DNA of 58,621 bases from Blastococcus sp. CT_GayMR16 (GTDB lineage: Bacteria; Actinomycetota; Actinomycetes; Mycobacteriales; Geodermatophilaceae). The notes below the pieces were generated by a model, which saw only the letters and a program-made list of their open reading frames with translations, was not told the DNA's origin and did no database searches. The DNA lies in the NCBI RefSeq assembly GCF_004570875.1, contig NZ_SPQK01000024.1, positions 1 through 58,621 of the forward strand, written 5' to 3'. Both the position numbers and the translations under genes were made by a program. Of this stretch, positions 36,105-45,950 are shown in pieces (position 1 is the first letter of the stretch; every line of letters begins with the position of its first letter).

Positions 36105-37055
36105 TCAGTGCCGGCCCAGCTCGTATGCGCCGCGGTGCGGCCCTCTCAGCTCGACCGGCGCTGCTCCGCGCCGCTCGATACGCATCGTCAGATCGGCCAC
36201 CGAGCAGTTGACGACGCGGTGCGCCGAGCCGTCCGGGCTCGCGTAGTCCCACTCGACGAAAGCCTCGGCGGGCGCGGCGGCGGCTGCAATGACCGTCACG
36301 CCCTTGCCGGGCAGTCGAAGGACGCAGTGGTCCTCCTCGGCGACGACGGTGACCCGCCGGCCGAGCCCGCCGAGGGCCAGCCGCTCGCCGTCGAGGCTGA
36401 GTGCACCGTTCGCGACCCAGGGCGTGGTCACCGGACCCGGCGCGAGCCGTCCGACCGCGACGTCGAGCCAGGTGTCGGCCCCGTGGTTGTCGAACGCCAG
36501 CCCGTGCATCCAGATCCAGCTCGCCGCGTGCTCCTCGCCCCAGTTGTGCCCGACCATGCCGGGCCATCCCGTGACGTCGATGGTGTCGCCGTCGACCTCG
36601 AGCGTGCCGTCGAACACCGCCGTCGGGGAGAGGGTCAGCATCTTCGTGCGGGGGAGGCGGGCGCTGTACATCCAGTCGTGGGGGAGATGCTCGAGCGGCT
36701 GCTCCTCGGCGCTGGAGCGCAGTGACCAGGAGACCGAACGCCCGGACGAGGCCGCCTGACCGACGAACGCCGACGGGCCGAAGGTGCTCTCGCCCAACCG
36801 GATCCAGGCGTCGCCCCCGCTCACTGCCTCCCCGGCGTCGACCCGGACGGCCAGCGGTGGCGTTGCGGCCCGGTCGAAGAGGGTGAACCACAGCTGGCCG
36901 TTCGGCGGTCCGCCGGGTGCCGCGGTGACCGTGTAGCGGATCCAGACGCCGCGCGGCTGCGTCGGGTGCACCGCCCGCAGGTAGTAGCTCTCGTAGTGAC
37001 CGCGTCCCGGGCGCACTCCCGGCCACCGGGCGGCGGCGGGGGCGTCGAGAACCAT
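36105..37055 (-). CDS. Lipocalin-like protein, possibly CrtC/tocopherol-cyclase related
   Basis: 316 residues, ATG start, no signal peptide. Text such as GRGHYESYYLRAVHPTQPRG, WIRYTV and especially TGWPGMVGHNWGEEHAASWI followed by WMHGLAF recalls the double-lipocalin fold of hydroxyneurosporene synthase (CrtC), AttH and tocopherol cyclase, where a HNWG-type motif recurs. The resemblance is by eye and moderate. No carotenoid genes are in this window. It is convergent with the methyltransferase and divergent from the dapA-like gene. Confidence 0.5.
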   Translation of the reverse strand: MVLDAPAAARWPGVRPGRGHYESYYLRAVHPTQPRGVWIRYTVTAAPGGPPNGQLWFTLFDRAATPPLAVRVDAGEAVSGGDAWIRLGESTFGPSAFVGQAASSGRSVSWSLRSSAEEQPLEHLPHDWMYSARLPRTKMLTLSPTAVFDGTLEVDGDTIDVTGWPGMVGHNWGEEHAASWIWMHGLAFDNHGADTWLDVAVGRLAPGPVTTPWVANGALSLDGERLALGGLGRRVTVVAEEDHCVLRLPGKGVTVIAAAAAPAEAFVEWDYASPDGSAHRVVNCSVADLTMRIERRGAAPVELRGPHRGAYELGRH

Positions 37056-37130
37056 CGCGGCAGGCTAGCCAGTGGAGACCGCTCCGAGAAGGCGTCCGCC
37101 GTGCCCGGCCTGCCCCGATAGCCTCGGGGG

Positions 37131-38057
37131 GTGCTGAGGCAGCGACTGATCGAGGGTCTCTTCGTCCCGTTGGTGACCCCGTTCGACGAGGCCGGGCGGG
37201 TCGATGTGGCGTGCCTGGAACGTCTCGCGGCCGAGTCCCTCGACGCGGGCGCCGCCGGCATCGTCGCGCTGGGCACGACGGGTGAGGATGCGGCACTCGA
37301 CGACGCCGAGCGGCGCGAGGTCGTGGCCGCGTGCGCGCGGGTGTGCGGCGACACGGGCGCGCAGCTGATCGTGGGGGCCGGCACCAACGACACGCGCACG
37401 ACGATCGCCCGGCACGAGCAGCTCGCCGAGGTGCCCGGCGTGGTCGCCGCGCTCACGGTGGTGCCGTACTACGTGCGCCCGTCGGAGGCGGGGATCATCG
37501 CCCACTTCACCGCGGTCGCCGAACGGTCACCGGTACCGCTGGTCCTCTACAACGTCCCCTACCGCACCGGGCGGGGGCTCGGGGCCGCCTCGCTGCTGGA
37601 GCTCGCGGCCTCCCCCAACATCGCGGGCGTGAAGCAGGCCGTCGGCGGTGTCGACGCCGACACGCTGCGCCTCCTGGCCGAAGCGCCACCCTCCTTCGCG
37701 GTCCTCGGCGGGGACGACGCCTACCTCCTGCCCGTCGTCCTGATGGGCGGTGCCGGAGCGATCGCCGCCGCCGCACACGTCCGGACGGCGGACTTCGTGC
37801 GCATGACCGCCGACGGGCTGGCCGGGCGGGTCGCAGACGCCCGTGCTCGCGCGGAAGCCCTGCTGCCGATCGCGCTGGCGCTGTTCGCGGAGCCGAATCC
37901 CGCGGTGATCAAGGGCGTCCTGCACGCCCAGGGCAGGCTGCCGACACCGGACGTGCGCCTGCCGCTGACCAACGCGTCGAGGTCGGCGATCGACCACGCC
38001 CTCGCCGCGATCAGCGGGACGCCTCGAGAACGGGCCGCCCAAAGCGGGCCCGGGTGA
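37131..38057 (+). CDS. Dihydrodipicolinate synthase (DapA)/NAL-family aldolase
   Basis: 308 residues, GTG start. TIM-barrel aldolase with the TTGE loop (ALGTTGEDAAL, about residue 46), the proton-relay Tyr in LVLYNVPYRTGRGL and the Schiff-base Lys in IAGVKQAVGG near residue 167, then LGGDDAYLLP. It condenses or cleaves pyruvate adducts. Pathway DapA usually lies with dapB; this copy stands alone, and its motifs deviate (GEDAAL where DapA has GESATL; NVPYRTG where DapA has NVPGRT). It may therefore be another NAL-family enzyme rather than the lysine-pathway enzyme. Confidence 0.8.
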   Translation: MLRQRLIEGLFVPLVTPFDEAGRVDVACLERLAAESLDAGAAGIVALGTTGEDAALDDAERREVVAACARVCGDTGAQLIVGAGTNDTRTTIARHEQLAEVPGVVAALTVVPYYVRPSEAGIIAHFTAVAERSPVPLVLYNVPYRTGRGLGAASLLELAASPNIAGVKQAVGGVDADTLRLLAEAPPSFAVLGGDDAYLLPVVLMGGAGAIAAAAHVRTADFVRMTADGLAGRVADARARAEALLPIALALFAEPNPAVIKGVLHAQGRLPTPDVRLPLTNASRSAIDHALAAISGTPRERAAQSGPG

Positions 38058-38058
38058 A

Positions 38059-38571
38059 CTACCCCATCGGCAGCAGCCGGACCTGCGGTGGGCGCAGCAG
38101 GGTCATCGGGTCCAGATAGCCCTCGCCCCGGCGCAGGCCCCAGTGCAGGCAGGCCTCCCGGGGGCACCCGCCGTGGCCGCCGATCAGCGTGCCGATGGGG
38201 GAGCCGCGGGTCACCCGCTGACCCGCGGCCACCGACGGGTCCACCGGCTCGTACGTCGTCCGCAGGCCGTCCGCGTGGTCGATGCTCACCACCGGCCGCC
38301 CGGCCACCGTTCCCGCGAACACCACCACCCCGTCGCCCGCGGCCAGCACCGGCCACCAGGGGGTGCCGCCCAGGTCCACGCCTCGATGTCCGGCCGAGAA
38401 CGGGCCCGGCGGCGGGTCGAACGGCCGGGTCACCGCCAGGTCGCCGCCCAGCGGCGCCGTCCAGAGGGGAGTGATCGCCGGAGCGACCGGCGCGACGTCG
38501 GCGGCGGCCGGGACGGGGGTGAACCCCGCCATGAAGAGGATTAGCAGGAAGAGGCGGAATCGGGCGCGCAT
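38059..38571 (-). CDS. M23-type (LytM) peptidase-like secreted protein
   Basis: 170 residues from ATG 38571. A signal peptide ([20 protein letters not shown]) leads into a LytM domain: GHRGVDLGG gives the HxxxD zinc ligands, [15 protein letters not shown] is typical, and the final motif reads [16 protein letters not shown]. The canonical HxH is CLH here, a form frequent in actinobacterial M23 proteins that may still bind metal. It cleaves peptidoglycan stem peptides or acts as a regulator of amidases. It is divergent from rpsB, a known Streptomyces arrangement. Confidence 0.85.
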   Translation of the reverse strand: MRARFRLFLLILFMAGFTPVPAAADVAPVAPAITPLWTAPLGGDLAVTRPFDPPPGPFSAGHRGVDLGGTPWWPVLAAGDGVVVFAGTVAGRPVVSIDHADGLRTTYEPVDPSVAAGQRVTRGSPIGTLIGGHGGCPREACLHWGLRRGEGYLDPMTLLRPPQVRLLPMG

Positions 38572-38868
38572 GCGGTCGACCCTCGATCCGGACCGGACCC
38601 GGTGGAGGGGGTGCGCGGGATCTGTGGAGGGCCGGACGGCTGGGGAAAACCGCCTCCGCGGCTCGCGTATGCTGTCCGGTGCGGCCCGTTCCGACGGGTC
38701 GACTTCGCGCGTCCTCCTCCCGCCAACGCGGGGCAGTCGCCACCTCGGTCCCAGCGGGCAACCGCCGGGTGCGTGGCGCCGCTGGACGCCAGGGCGGCGC
38801 ACCAACCCGGTGCCCGCGTCACAACCGAGAACGCGCGGCCACGGCCGCGCTCCACCAGGAAGGCGACC
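38572..38868 (+). other. rpsB leader region
   Basis: About 300 bases between the M23 gene and rpsB without a supportable gene. A plausible -10 (TATGCT, 38668-38673) follows a GC-rich stretch and would give a leader of about 190 bases. No known riboswitch or ribosomal-protein leader fold could be identified by eye. The rpsB ribosome site AGGAAGG lies near its end. Confidence 0.45.
38668..38673 (+). promoter_or_regulatory. Possible -10 element for rpsB
   Basis: TATGCT fits the actinobacterial TANNNT -10. No convincing -35 is visible 17-18 bases upstream, so confidence is low. Confidence 0.3.
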
Positions 38869-39837
38869 ATGGCAGTCGTCAGCATGAAGCAGCTGCTCGA
38901 CAGCGGCGTCCACTTCGGGCACCAGACCCGCCGCTGGAACCCGAAAATGAAGCGATTCATCTTCACCGAGCGCAACGGCATCTACATCATCGACCTGCAG
39001 CAGACGCTCGGGTACATCGACAACGCCTACGAGTTCGTCAAGCAGACGGTGGCTCACGGCGGCTCGATCCTGTTCGTCGGCACCAAGCGTCAGGCGCAGG
39101 AGCCCGTCGCCGAGCAGGCCACGCGCGTGGGCATGCCCTACGTCAACCAGCGCTGGCTGGGCGGCATGCTCACCAACTTCCAGACCGTCTTCAAGCGGCT
39201 GGAGCGCCTCAAGGAGCTCGAGGACCTCGAGCAGACCGGCGCGCTGGTCAGCCTGTCGAAGAAGGAGCAGCTGGTCCTCTCCCGCGAGAAGGCCAAGCTC
39301 GAGCGCTCCCTCGGCGGTATCCGCGACATGAAGAAGGTGCCCAGCGCCATCTGGATCGTGGACACCAAGAAGGAGCACATCGCCGTCGGTGAGGCGCGCA
39401 AGCTGAACATCCCGGTCGTCGCGATCCTGGACACCAACTGCGACCCGGACGAGGTCGACTACAAGATCCCGGGCAACGACGACGCGATCCGCAGCATCGC
39501 CGTCCTCACACGCGTGATCGCCGACGCCGTCGCCGAGGGCCTCATGGCCCGTTCCGCCGCGCAGGCCAACGCCGGTCGCGACGAGGACGGCGCCGAGAAG
39601 GTCATCGGTGGCGACGAGCCGCTCGCCGACTGGGAGCGCGAGCTCCTGACCGGTGGGGACTCTGCGGCGGCCCCGGCCGCCGAAGCGGTTCCGGCCACGG
39701 AGGCCACCGCTGAGGCCGCCCCGGCCGGCGAGGCCACCCCGCTCCCCGAGACCCCGGCCGAGCCGCCGACGGTCACCGCGGACGAGGTCGCTCCCGGCGG
39801 CGTGCCCGCCGCCGGCGAGTCGACGCCGCAGGTCTGA
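38869..39837 (+). CDS. rpsB: 30S ribosomal protein S2
   Basis: 322 residues from ATG 38869 ([20 protein letters not shown]). The S2 core (residues 1-260; [47 protein letters not shown]) is intact. The last about 70 residues are an Ala/Pro/Glu-rich tail like that of S16 in this window. S2 is needed for late 30S assembly and mRNA binding. A hairpin after the stop separates it partly from tsf. Confidence 0.97.
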   Translation: MAVVSMKQLLDSGVHFGHQTRRWNPKMKRFIFTERNGIYIIDLQQTLGYIDNAYEFVKQTVAHGGSILFVGTKRQAQEPVAEQATRVGMPYVNQRWLGGMLTNFQTVFKRLERLKELEDLEQTGALVSLSKKEQLVLSREKAKLERSLGGIRDMKKVPSAIWIVDTKKEHIAVGEARKLNIPVVAILDTNCDPDEVDYKIPGNDDAIRSIAVLTRVIADAVAEGLMARSAAQANAGRDEDGAEKVIGGDEPLADWERELLTGGDSAAAPAAEAVPATEATAEAAPAGEATPLPETPAEPPTVTADEVAPGGVPAAGESTPQV

Positions 39838-39845
39838 TCCGCCGG

Positions 39846-39878
39846 CGCCGTCCCCACCCTGCCCGGGTGGGGACGGCG
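39846..39878 (+). terminator. Hairpin between rpsB and tsf
   Basis: CGCCGTCCCCACC pairs perfectly with GGTGGGGACGGCG around a seven-base loop, nine bases after the rpsB stop. A 13-bp GC-rich stem can terminate or attenuate, setting the S2 to EF-Ts ratio. Confidence 0.75.
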
Positions 39879-39933
39879 TCCCGGCACGCCCGAACCACGT
39901 TCTTTCGCACTCCACAGACCCAGAGGAAGTGAC

Positions 39934-40749
39934 ATGGCTGAGTTCACCGCAGCCGACGTCAAGCGTCTCCGCGACGCCACCGGCGCCGGCATGATGGACT
40001 GCAAGAAGGCCCTGACCGAGGCCGACGGCGACTTCGACAAGGCCGTCGAGTTCCTGCGCGTCAAGGGCGCCAAGGACGTCGGCAAGCGCCTCGAGCGCTC
40101 CACGACGAACGGCATCGTCGTCAGCAAGGACGGCGCGCTGCTCGAGCTCGACTGCGAGACCGACTTCGTCGCGAAGAACGCCGACTTCGGGAAGCTCGCC
40201 GAGCGGCTTCTCGACATCGCGCTGCAGACGCGGCCGGCCGACGCCGAGGCGCTGCTCGCCACCGAGGTCGACGGCCAGACCGTGGCCGCGCTCGTCGAGG
40301 GTGAGTCCGCCCGCATCGGCGAGAAGCTCGTCCTGAGCCGGTTCGCCACCTTCGAGGGCACGACCGCGACGTACCTGCACAAGCGCGCCACCGACCTGCC
40401 CCCGGCCATCGGTGTCGCGGTGCAGTACTCCGGCGGCACCGAGGAGGCCGCGCGCAGCGTGGCGATGCACATCGCCGCCGCGCGTCCCCGCTTCCTCACC
40501 CGCGAGGAGGTCCCGGCCGAGACGGTCGAGACCGAGCGCCGCGTCGCCGAGCAGACGGCCAAGGAAGAGGGCAAGCCCGAGCAGGCGATCGTCAAGATCG
40601 TCGAGGGCCGGGTCAACTCCTTCTACAAGGACTTCGTCCTGCTCGAGCAGCCGTCGATCACCGAGCCCAAGCGCACCGTGAAGCAGGTTGCCGACGACGC
40701 CGGCCTGACCGTCGAGCGGTTCGCCCGCTTCGAGGTCGGCCAGGCCTGA
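39934..40749 (+). CDS. tsf: Elongation factor Ts
   Basis: 271 residues. N-terminal UBA-like domain ([20 protein letters not shown]) with [19 protein letters not shown], the EF-Tu-contacting [10 protein letters not shown], and the C-terminal dimerisation part ([20 protein letters not shown]). EF-Ts exchanges GDP for GTP on EF-Tu. It is followed by a very strong terminator. Confidence 0.98.
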   Translation: MAEFTAADVKRLRDATGAGMMDCKKALTEADGDFDKAVEFLRVKGAKDVGKRLERSTTNGIVVSKDGALLELDCETDFVAKNADFGKLAERLLDIALQTRPADAEALLATEVDGQTVAALVEGESARIGEKLVLSRFATFEGTTATYLHKRATDLPPAIGVAVQYSGGTEEAARSVAMHIAAARPRFLTREEVPAETVETERRVAEQTAKEEGKPEQAIVKIVEGRVNSFYKDFVLLEQPSITEPKRTVKQVADDAGLTVERFARFEVGQA

Positions 40750-40766
40750 GCCAGGCATCAGCAGTG

Positions 40767-40807
40767 ACGAACGGCCCCGCTCCCGTCCCGGGAGCGGGGC
40801 CGTTCGT
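40767..40807 (+). terminator. Strong terminator after tsf
   Basis: ACGAACGGCCCCGCTCCCG pairs over all 19 bases with its exact reverse complement, separated by a three-base loop, 18 bases after the tsf stop. It is the most stable hairpin I noticed in the window. Confidence 0.9.
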
Positions 40808-40851
40808 TCGTGCGGCAGGATCCAGCACAGAATTCGACGAGAGGCTTCGCG

Positions 40852-41622
40852 TTGACCGACACCACACCCCCCCTCTCCGCGCCCACGGCGTTCCAGCCGG
40901 CTGACACCAGCGGCTACAAGCGCGTCCTGCTCAAGCTGTCGGGGGAGACCTTCGGCGGCGGCAAGGTCGGCGTCGACGCCGGCATCGTCCGGGGCATCGC
41001 CGAGCAGCTGGCCGAGGTCGCCGCGAAGGGCACGCAGATCGCCGTGGTCATGGGCGGCGGCAACTTCTTCCGGGGCGCCGAGCTCAGCCAGGCCGGCATG
41101 GACCGCACCAAGGCCGACTACATGGGCATGCTGGGCACGGTCATGAACTGCCTGGCACTGCAGGACTTCTGCGAGAAGGCCGGGCTCGAGACCCGCGTGC
41201 AGTCGGCCATCACCATGGGCCAGGTCGCCGAGCCCTACATCCCGCGCAAGGCCATCCGGCACCTGGAGAAGGGCCGGCTGGTCATCTTCGGCGCCGGTGC
41301 CGGGATGCCCTACTTCTCCACCGACACCGTCGCCGCCCAGCGGGCCCTGGAGATCGAGTGCCAGGTGCTGCTCATGGGCAAGAACGGGGTGGACGGCGTC
41401 TACGACGACGACCCGCGCACCAACCCCGACGCCGTCATGTACGACGACCTGGACTACGCGACCGTCCTCGCCAAGCAGCTCAAGGTGGCCGACGCGACGG
41501 CCATCAGCCTGTGCATGGACAACCAGATGCCGATCGTCGTGTTCAACCTGTTGCGCGACGGCAACATCGCCCGGGCAGTCGCAGGTGAGAGGATCGGCAC
41601 GCTGATCAGCCAGCCGTTCTGA
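40852..41622 (+). CDS. pyrH: Uridylate kinase
   Basis: 256 residues from an apparent TTG at 40852 ([14 protein letters not shown]), with GAGAGG just upstream; an in-frame GTG at 40810 is only three bases past the terminator and is unlikely. Amino-acid-kinase fold motifs: [54 protein letters not shown] and [16 protein letters not shown]. It makes UDP from UMP. It has an extra about 20-residue N-terminus relative to E. coli. First of the pyrH-frr-cdsA group. Confidence 0.96.
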   Translation: MTDTTPPLSAPTAFQPADTSGYKRVLLKLSGETFGGGKVGVDAGIVRGIAEQLAEVAAKGTQIAVVMGGGNFFRGAELSQAGMDRTKADYMGMLGTVMNCLALQDFCEKAGLETRVQSAITMGQVAEPYIPRKAIRHLEKGRLVIFGAGAGMPYFSTDTVAAQRALEIECQVLLMGKNGVDGVYDDDPRTNPDAVMYDDLDYATVLAKQLKVADATAISLCMDNQMPIVVFNLLRDGNIARAVAGERIGTLISQPF

Positions 41623-41683
41623 GCCCAGCAGTCATTCGAGGACGACGGCGCGACACGAGGTCGCGCCGATGGAGGGAAGACCC

Positions 41684-42241
41684 GTGATCGACGACACCCT
41701 GCTCGATGCCGAGGAGCGGATGGACAAGGCCCTGTCGGTCGCCCGTGAGGACCTCGGCTCGGTGCGGACCGGCCGGGCCGCGCCCTCCATGTTCAACAAG
41801 ATCGTGGTCGACTACTACGGCGCCCCGACGCCCGTGCCGCAGATGGCCTCCATCACCGTCCCCGAGGCGCGGATGGCGGTCATCAAGCCCTACGACTCGG
41901 GTCAGCTGCAGGCCATCGAGAAGGCCGTCCGCGACAGCGACCTCGGGGTGAACCCGACGAACGACGGCCAGGTCCTGCGCGTGGTCTTCCCGCAGCTGAC
42001 CGAGGAGCGCCGCCGCGACCTGGTGAAGATGGCGCGGGCCAAGGGCGAGGACGCCAAGGTGGCGATCCGCAACATCCGCCGCCGCGCGAAGGAGGAGCTC
42101 GACCGCCTGGTCAAGGACGGCGAGTCGGGCGAGGACGACGTCCGTCGGGCGGAGAAGGAGCTGGACGACCTCACGTCGCAGCACACGCACAGCATCGACG
42201 ACGCGGTGAAGAACAAGGAGACCGAGCTGCTCGAGGTCTGA
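41684..42241 (+). CDS. frr: Ribosome recycling factor
   Basis: 185 residues, the standard RRF length, from GTG 41684 ([17 protein letters not shown]) with GGAGGGA at 41671-41677. Motifs: [20 protein letters not shown] in domain I/II and [20 protein letters not shown] with the C-terminal coiled-coil helix. It splits post-termination ribosomes with EF-G. Confidence 0.97.
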   Translation: MIDDTLLDAEERMDKALSVAREDLGSVRTGRAAPSMFNKIVVDYYGAPTPVPQMASITVPEARMAVIKPYDSGQLQAIEKAVRDSDLGVNPTNDGQVLRVVFPQLTEERRRDLVKMARAKGEDAKVAIRNIRRRAKEELDRLVKDGESGEDDVRRAEKELDDLTSQHTHSIDDAVKNKETELLEV

Positions 42242-42260
42242 CCCCGACGGTTCTCCGCCC

Positions 42261-43340
42261 ATGACACCCCCCTCCGCCGCCGACCGGCCCGGGTCCTCCG
42301 GACCGGGTACCGAGCCGTTGCGTTTCGGCGCGGGCGGCACCGGTGGCGCCGGCGTCGTCCACTCGCCCGAGACCGGTCCCCGACCGAAGGACGGCGACAC
42401 CGGCCCGGTTCCGATCGTCGGCGACCGCCCCGGCCCGCCCGGTGCCCGCCCTCCCGAGCAGGTACCCACCTCGACCCGGGCGCCGCTGCCGGACGAGGTG
42501 CTGGACCTGCCCACCACCGAGCGGCCCGCCGGTGGCCGCGCGGGCCGCAACCTCGGCGCGGCCATCGGCGTCGGGCTCAGCCTCGGCGCGGTGATCCTCG
42601 CGTCCCTCGCGATCTGGCGTCCGGCCTTCCTGGCCGTCGTCACCGCCGCGGTGCTCGTCGGCGTCGTCGAGCTCACCCGGGCGTTGCGGGCGGGCGGGTT
42701 CCGCGCCCCGCTGGTCCCGCTGCTCATCGGCGCACTGGCGATGATGGGCCTGGCCTGGAGCCGCGGCCCGACCGGCCTCGTCGTCGGCTTCCTGCTCACC
42801 GTGCTGGCCGTCGTCCTGTGGCGGCTCGCCGACGGGCCGGCCGGCTACCTGAGGGACGCCTCCGCCGGCGTCCTGGTCGCCATCTACGTCCCGCTGCTCG
42901 CCGGCTTCGCGGTCCTACTGCTCGTTCCCGACGACGGCGTGGCGCGGGTGCTGGCCTTCATCGCGACCGTGGTCGCCAGCGACGTGGGTGGTTACGCGGC
43001 CGGGGTGACGTTCGGCAAGCACCCGATGGCGCCGTCCATCAGCCCGAAGAAGTCGTGGGAGGGCTTCGCGGGCTCGGTGACCGCCTGCATGATCGTGGCC
43101 ACGCTCATCCTGGCCCTCGCACTGGACGCCCCGTGGTGGGGCGGCCTGGTCTTCGGTGCCGCGATCGCCCTGTCGGCCACCATCGGCGACCTGGGGGAGT
43201 CGCTGATCAAGCGCGACCTGGGCATCAAGGACATGGGGAACCTGCTACCCGGCCACGGCGGCCTGATGGACCGGCTGGACTCGCTGCTGCCCTCGGCGGC
43301 GCTGGCCTACCTGCTGCTGTCCCTCCTCGCCCCCGTCTGA
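42261..43340 (+). CDS. cdsA: Phosphatidate cytidylyltransferase
   Basis: 359 residues with a disordered Pro/Gly-rich N-terminus of about 95 residues before about seven to eight membrane helices. The CdsA signature near the C-terminus reads SATIGDLGESLIKRDLGIKD followed by GHGGLMDRLDSLL. It makes CDP-diacylglycerol for phospholipid synthesis. The long soluble N-terminus is common in actinobacteria. Confidence 0.95.
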   Translation: MTPPSAADRPGSSGPGTEPLRFGAGGTGGAGVVHSPETGPRPKDGDTGPVPIVGDRPGPPGARPPEQVPTSTRAPLPDEVLDLPTTERPAGGRAGRNLGAAIGVGLSLGAVILASLAIWRPAFLAVVTAAVLVGVVELTRALRAGGFRAPLVPLLIGALAMMGLAWSRGPTGLVVGFLLTVLAVVLWRLADGPAGYLRDASAGVLVAIYVPLLAGFAVLLLVPDDGVARVLAFIATVVASDVGGYAAGVTFGKHPMAPSISPKKSWEGFAGSVTACMIVATLILALALDAPWWGGLVFGAAIALSATIGDLGESLIKRDLGIKDMGNLLPGHGGLMDRLDSLLPSAALAYLLLSLLAPV

Positions 43341-43343
43341 GGC

Positions 43344-44447
43344 TCAGGCCCGACGGTCGGCCCACCACACCGAGCCGAGCACCTCGAAACCGCGCCGGGC
43401 GTACCAGTGCCGCGGCCAGTCGTCACCCGCCGCCTCCAGCACCACGAGGTCGCAGCCCGCGGCGGCGGCTCGGTCGAGCGCCCGGGCCAGGATCGCGTCC
43501 GCGTGGCCGCGCCCCTGGAACTCCGGGTCGGTGAGCACCGATTCCACCGCCGCCGTCGCGCCGTCCACGCGGAGCTGACCGGAGGCGACCACCCGCCCCT
43601 CCTCGCGCACCACCAGGTTCGTCACGGCCACGACGCGGTCGTTCAGCTGCTCGCGGCCGACGAGGTCCGCGATCACCCGTTCCCGGTCGGGGCGGTCGGG
43701 CAGGTCCCGGCGCCAGGATCGCGTCCAGAACTCGTGCACCTCCGGCTCGGCCACGACCTCGGCGCGCTCCCCGCCGGCGGTGGGCGCGGCCGACCGCGCC
43801 ATGAGCACCAGCTCCTCGAGCTGCCACCCGCGTCGGCCGAGCTCGGCGGCGACGCCGTCGGCCCCGGGGAACGTCAGCGCAGCGGCCTGGTGCGGCCATC
43901 CGGCGTTGCCGGCCACCTCCTCCGCCGCGGACTCGACCGTGTCGGCGTCCACCGGGGAGGTGAGCACCAGGCGGTTGTTGTCGCGGGAGTGCACGTAGTC
44001 CGGATCGAGCACCGCTACCCCGCCCGGGACGTCGCCCACCCCCACCGCCCGCCGGACGGGGACGGACGTGGTGAACAGCAGGGCCCGGCCGAGCAGGTCG
44101 TCGGCCGCCGGCAGTGCCAGCGGCGCCGGCGGCCGGTAGGGGACGACGGCGACCACGGCGCTCGTCGGCAGCGGGCCGTACAGGTGCGGGAACTGCATCC
44201 CGCCCGGATCGGCCGGCACCCCGGGCTCGAACCGCACCGGGTCGGTCAGCCGGGCCGGATCCACCACCAGGAGCACCAGGTCGCGGCGGCCGGGGTAGAT
44301 CCGCTCCGCCGGGAGGTGCACCTGCTCGGGCGTGGAGAGGTGCACGAAGCCCACGGCGTCCAGAGACGGCGGCCGGACCGCTCCCTCGTCGAGTGCGGCC
44401 CGCCAGGCGGCGGGCTCGATGAGGTGCAGGAGGACGTCCGAGGCCAT
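43344..44447 (-). CDS. DUF952-GNAT acetyltransferase fusion protein
   Basis: 367 residues. Residues 1-105 are a DUF952 domain: LLHLIEPAAWRAAL, VGFVHLSTPEQVHL, RRDLVLLVVDPARL and FPHLYGPLPTSAVV. The rest looks like a two-lobed GNAT protein; the C-terminal lobe has VVASGQLRVDGATAAVESVL, the acetyl-CoA loop QGRGHADAILARAL and a GNAT-type end (HWYARRGFEVLGSVWW). DUF952 proteins are small and of unknown function (some GST-like annotations). The fusion reads without a break. It is convergent with cdsA, and its start is 18 bases from the divergent methyltransferase. Substrate unknown. Confidence 0.8.
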   Translation of the reverse strand: MASDVLLHLIEPAAWRAALDEGAVRPPSLDAVGFVHLSTPEQVHLPAERIYPGRRDLVLLVVDPARLTDPVRFEPGVPADPGGMQFPHLYGPLPTSAVVAVVPYRPPAPLALPAADDLLGRALLFTTSVPVRRAVGVGDVPGGVAVLDPDYVHSRDNNRLVLTSPVDADTVESAAEEVAGNAGWPHQAAALTFPGADGVAAELGRRGWQLEELVLMARSAAPTAGGERAEVVAEPEVHEFWTRSWRRDLPDRPDRERVIADLVGREQLNDRVVAVTNLVVREEGRVVASGQLRVDGATAAVESVLTDPEFQGRGHADAILARALDRAAAAGCDLVVLEAAGDDWPRHWYARRGFEVLGSVWWADRRA

Positions 44448-44464
44448 CCTGCGATCCTGCCTGT

Positions 44465-45115
44465 GTGACCGATGAGGATCTGCGCGGCCCCACCGACTGG
44501 GGGACCACGGTCGGCGTCGGCCCGTGGCCCGGCCCCTGGCCGGAGGATCCGCGGCTGGACCCGCAGCTGCTGGCCGAGGGCGACCGGCGCAACGTCGTCG
44601 ACCGGTACCGCTACTGGACCGTCGAGGCGATCGTCGCCGACCTCGACCGCCGCCGGCACCCCTTCCACGTGGCCATCGAGAACTTCGGCCACGACCTGAA
44701 CATCGGCACGGTGGTCCGGACGGCGAACGCCTTCCTCGCCGCCGAGGTGCACATCGTCGGCCGGCGCCGCTGGAACCGCCGCGGGGCGATGGTCACCGAC
44801 CGGTACCAGCACCTCCGGCATCACGCCGACGTGGCGGAGCTGCACGCCTTCGCGGCCGAACGGGGGCTGACCGTCGTCGCCGTGGACAACGCGCCCGGCG
44901 CCGTCCCGCTGGAGACCGCGCAGCTGCCGCGCGACTGCCTGCTGCTCTTCGGTCAGGAGGGTCCGGGGCTCACCGAGCACGCGCACGCCGCCGCCGCGAT
45001 GACCGTCTCGATCGCCCAGTTCGGCTCCACCCGGTCGATCAACGCCGGGGTGGCCGCCGGGATCGCCATGCACGCCTGGATCCGCCAGCACGCCGACCTG
45101 GGGCGCGCCGGCTAG
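44465..45115 (+). CDS. SpoU/TrmH-family RNA 2'-O-methyltransferase
   Basis: 216 residues, GTG start. SPOUT motifs: motif 1 [17 protein letters not shown] (Asn and Arg), motif 2 [13 protein letters not shown] and motif 3 [20 protein letters not shown]. It methylates a ribose in rRNA or tRNA; which one is not readable. The N-terminal about 50 residues ([20 protein letters not shown]) are Pro/Trp-rich and unusual. Confidence 0.9.
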   Translation: MTDEDLRGPTDWGTTVGVGPWPGPWPEDPRLDPQLLAEGDRRNVVDRYRYWTVEAIVADLDRRRHPFHVAIENFGHDLNIGTVVRTANAFLAAEVHIVGRRRWNRRGAMVTDRYQHLRHHADVAELHAFAAERGLTVVAVDNAPGAVPLETAQLPRDCLLLFGQEGPGLTEHAHAAAAMTVSIAQFGSTRSINAGVAAGIAMHAWIRQHADLGRAG

Positions 45116-45116
45116 G

Positions 45117-45881
45117 TCAGGACAGGGGCGGGTCGGGGTCGATGCCGCGTTCGGCCAAGCCGTCCTCCATCGCCTGGCAGACCGTGCGGACCACGTCGAC
45201 GCGCGCCCAGCGCTTGTCGTCCGCCGCGACGACGTGCCACGGCCCGGCCGGGTGGTCGGTGCGCTCCAGCATGTCCTCGACGGCGAGCTCGTACTCCGCC
45301 CGCTTCTCGCGGTTGCGCCAGTCCTCGTCGGTGAGCTTCCACATCTTGTACGGGTCGTCCCGGCGCTTCTCGAACCGGCGGAGCTGCTCCTCGGGGGACA
45401 CGTGCATCCAGAACTTGACCAGGATCGTGCCCTCGGCGGCGAGCGACGTCTCCATGTCCACGATCTCCGAGTAGGCCCGTTGCCAGGTGTCCACGGACGA
45501 GAACCCCTCGACCCGCTCGACCAGCACCCGCCCGTACCAGCTGCGGTCCAGCACGGCCATGCCGCCCCAGCCGGGGAGCTTCGGCCAGAACCGCCACAGG
45601 AAGTGGTGGCGCTTCTCGTCGTGGGTGGGGGCAGCGAACTGCGCCACCCGCACGTGCCGGGGGTCGAGCTCGCTGACCAGGCGCTGGATGGCGCCGCCCT
45701 TGCCGGAGGCGTCCCAGCCCTCGAACACGACGCAGAGGGGCGGTCCGAGTTCCTTCGGCCCGATCTGGCCGCCGAGCAGGAGGCGCAGGTGCACCAGCCG
45801 CTCCTGGGCCGCGGTCAGAAGCTTCTCGTACTCCTTCTTGCCCAGGTGCAGCGTCAGATCGACGTCGTCCAGCCGGCTCAT
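45117..45881 (-). CDS. ppk2: Polyphosphate kinase 2 family protein
   Basis: 254 residues from ATG 45881 ([20 protein letters not shown]). Walker [19 protein letters not shown], Walker [18 protein letters not shown] and lid [20 protein letters not shown] are all present: a single-domain PPK2. These enzymes move phosphate between polyphosphate and nucleotides (GDP, ADP or AMP). The text resembles polyphosphate:AMP phosphotransferase-type members, but class cannot be fixed by eye. It is convergent with the methyltransferase and divergent from rlmN. A 2-kb open frame that continues upstream is antisense to rlmN and not real. Confidence 0.92.
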   Translation of the reverse strand: MSRLDDVDLTLHLGKKEYEKLLTAAQERLVHLRLLLGGQIGPKELGPPLCVVFEGWDASGKGGAIQRLVSELDPRHVRVAQFAAPTHDEKRHHFLWRFWPKLPGWGGMAVLDRSWYGRVLVERVEGFSSVDTWQRAYSEIVDMETSLAAEGTILVKFWMHVSPEEQLRRFEKRRDDPYKMWKLTDEDWRNREKRAEYELAVEDMLERTDHPAGPWHVVAADDKRWARVDVVRTVCQAMEDGLAERGIDPDPPLS

Positions 45882-45950
45882 GCGTGCAGCCTGGCACCGG
45901 AGGGTGAGCTTCGCCTCGCGACGGCCGCGTCCGTCCCCACAGGTGGGACC

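Noticed and set aside
38059-41262. A 1,067-residue open frame on the minus strand
   Set aside because: Only its last 170 residues (M23 protein) are real; the rest is antisense to rpsB, tsf and pyrH and is Leu/Asp/Gly-rich text typical of high-GC shadow frames.
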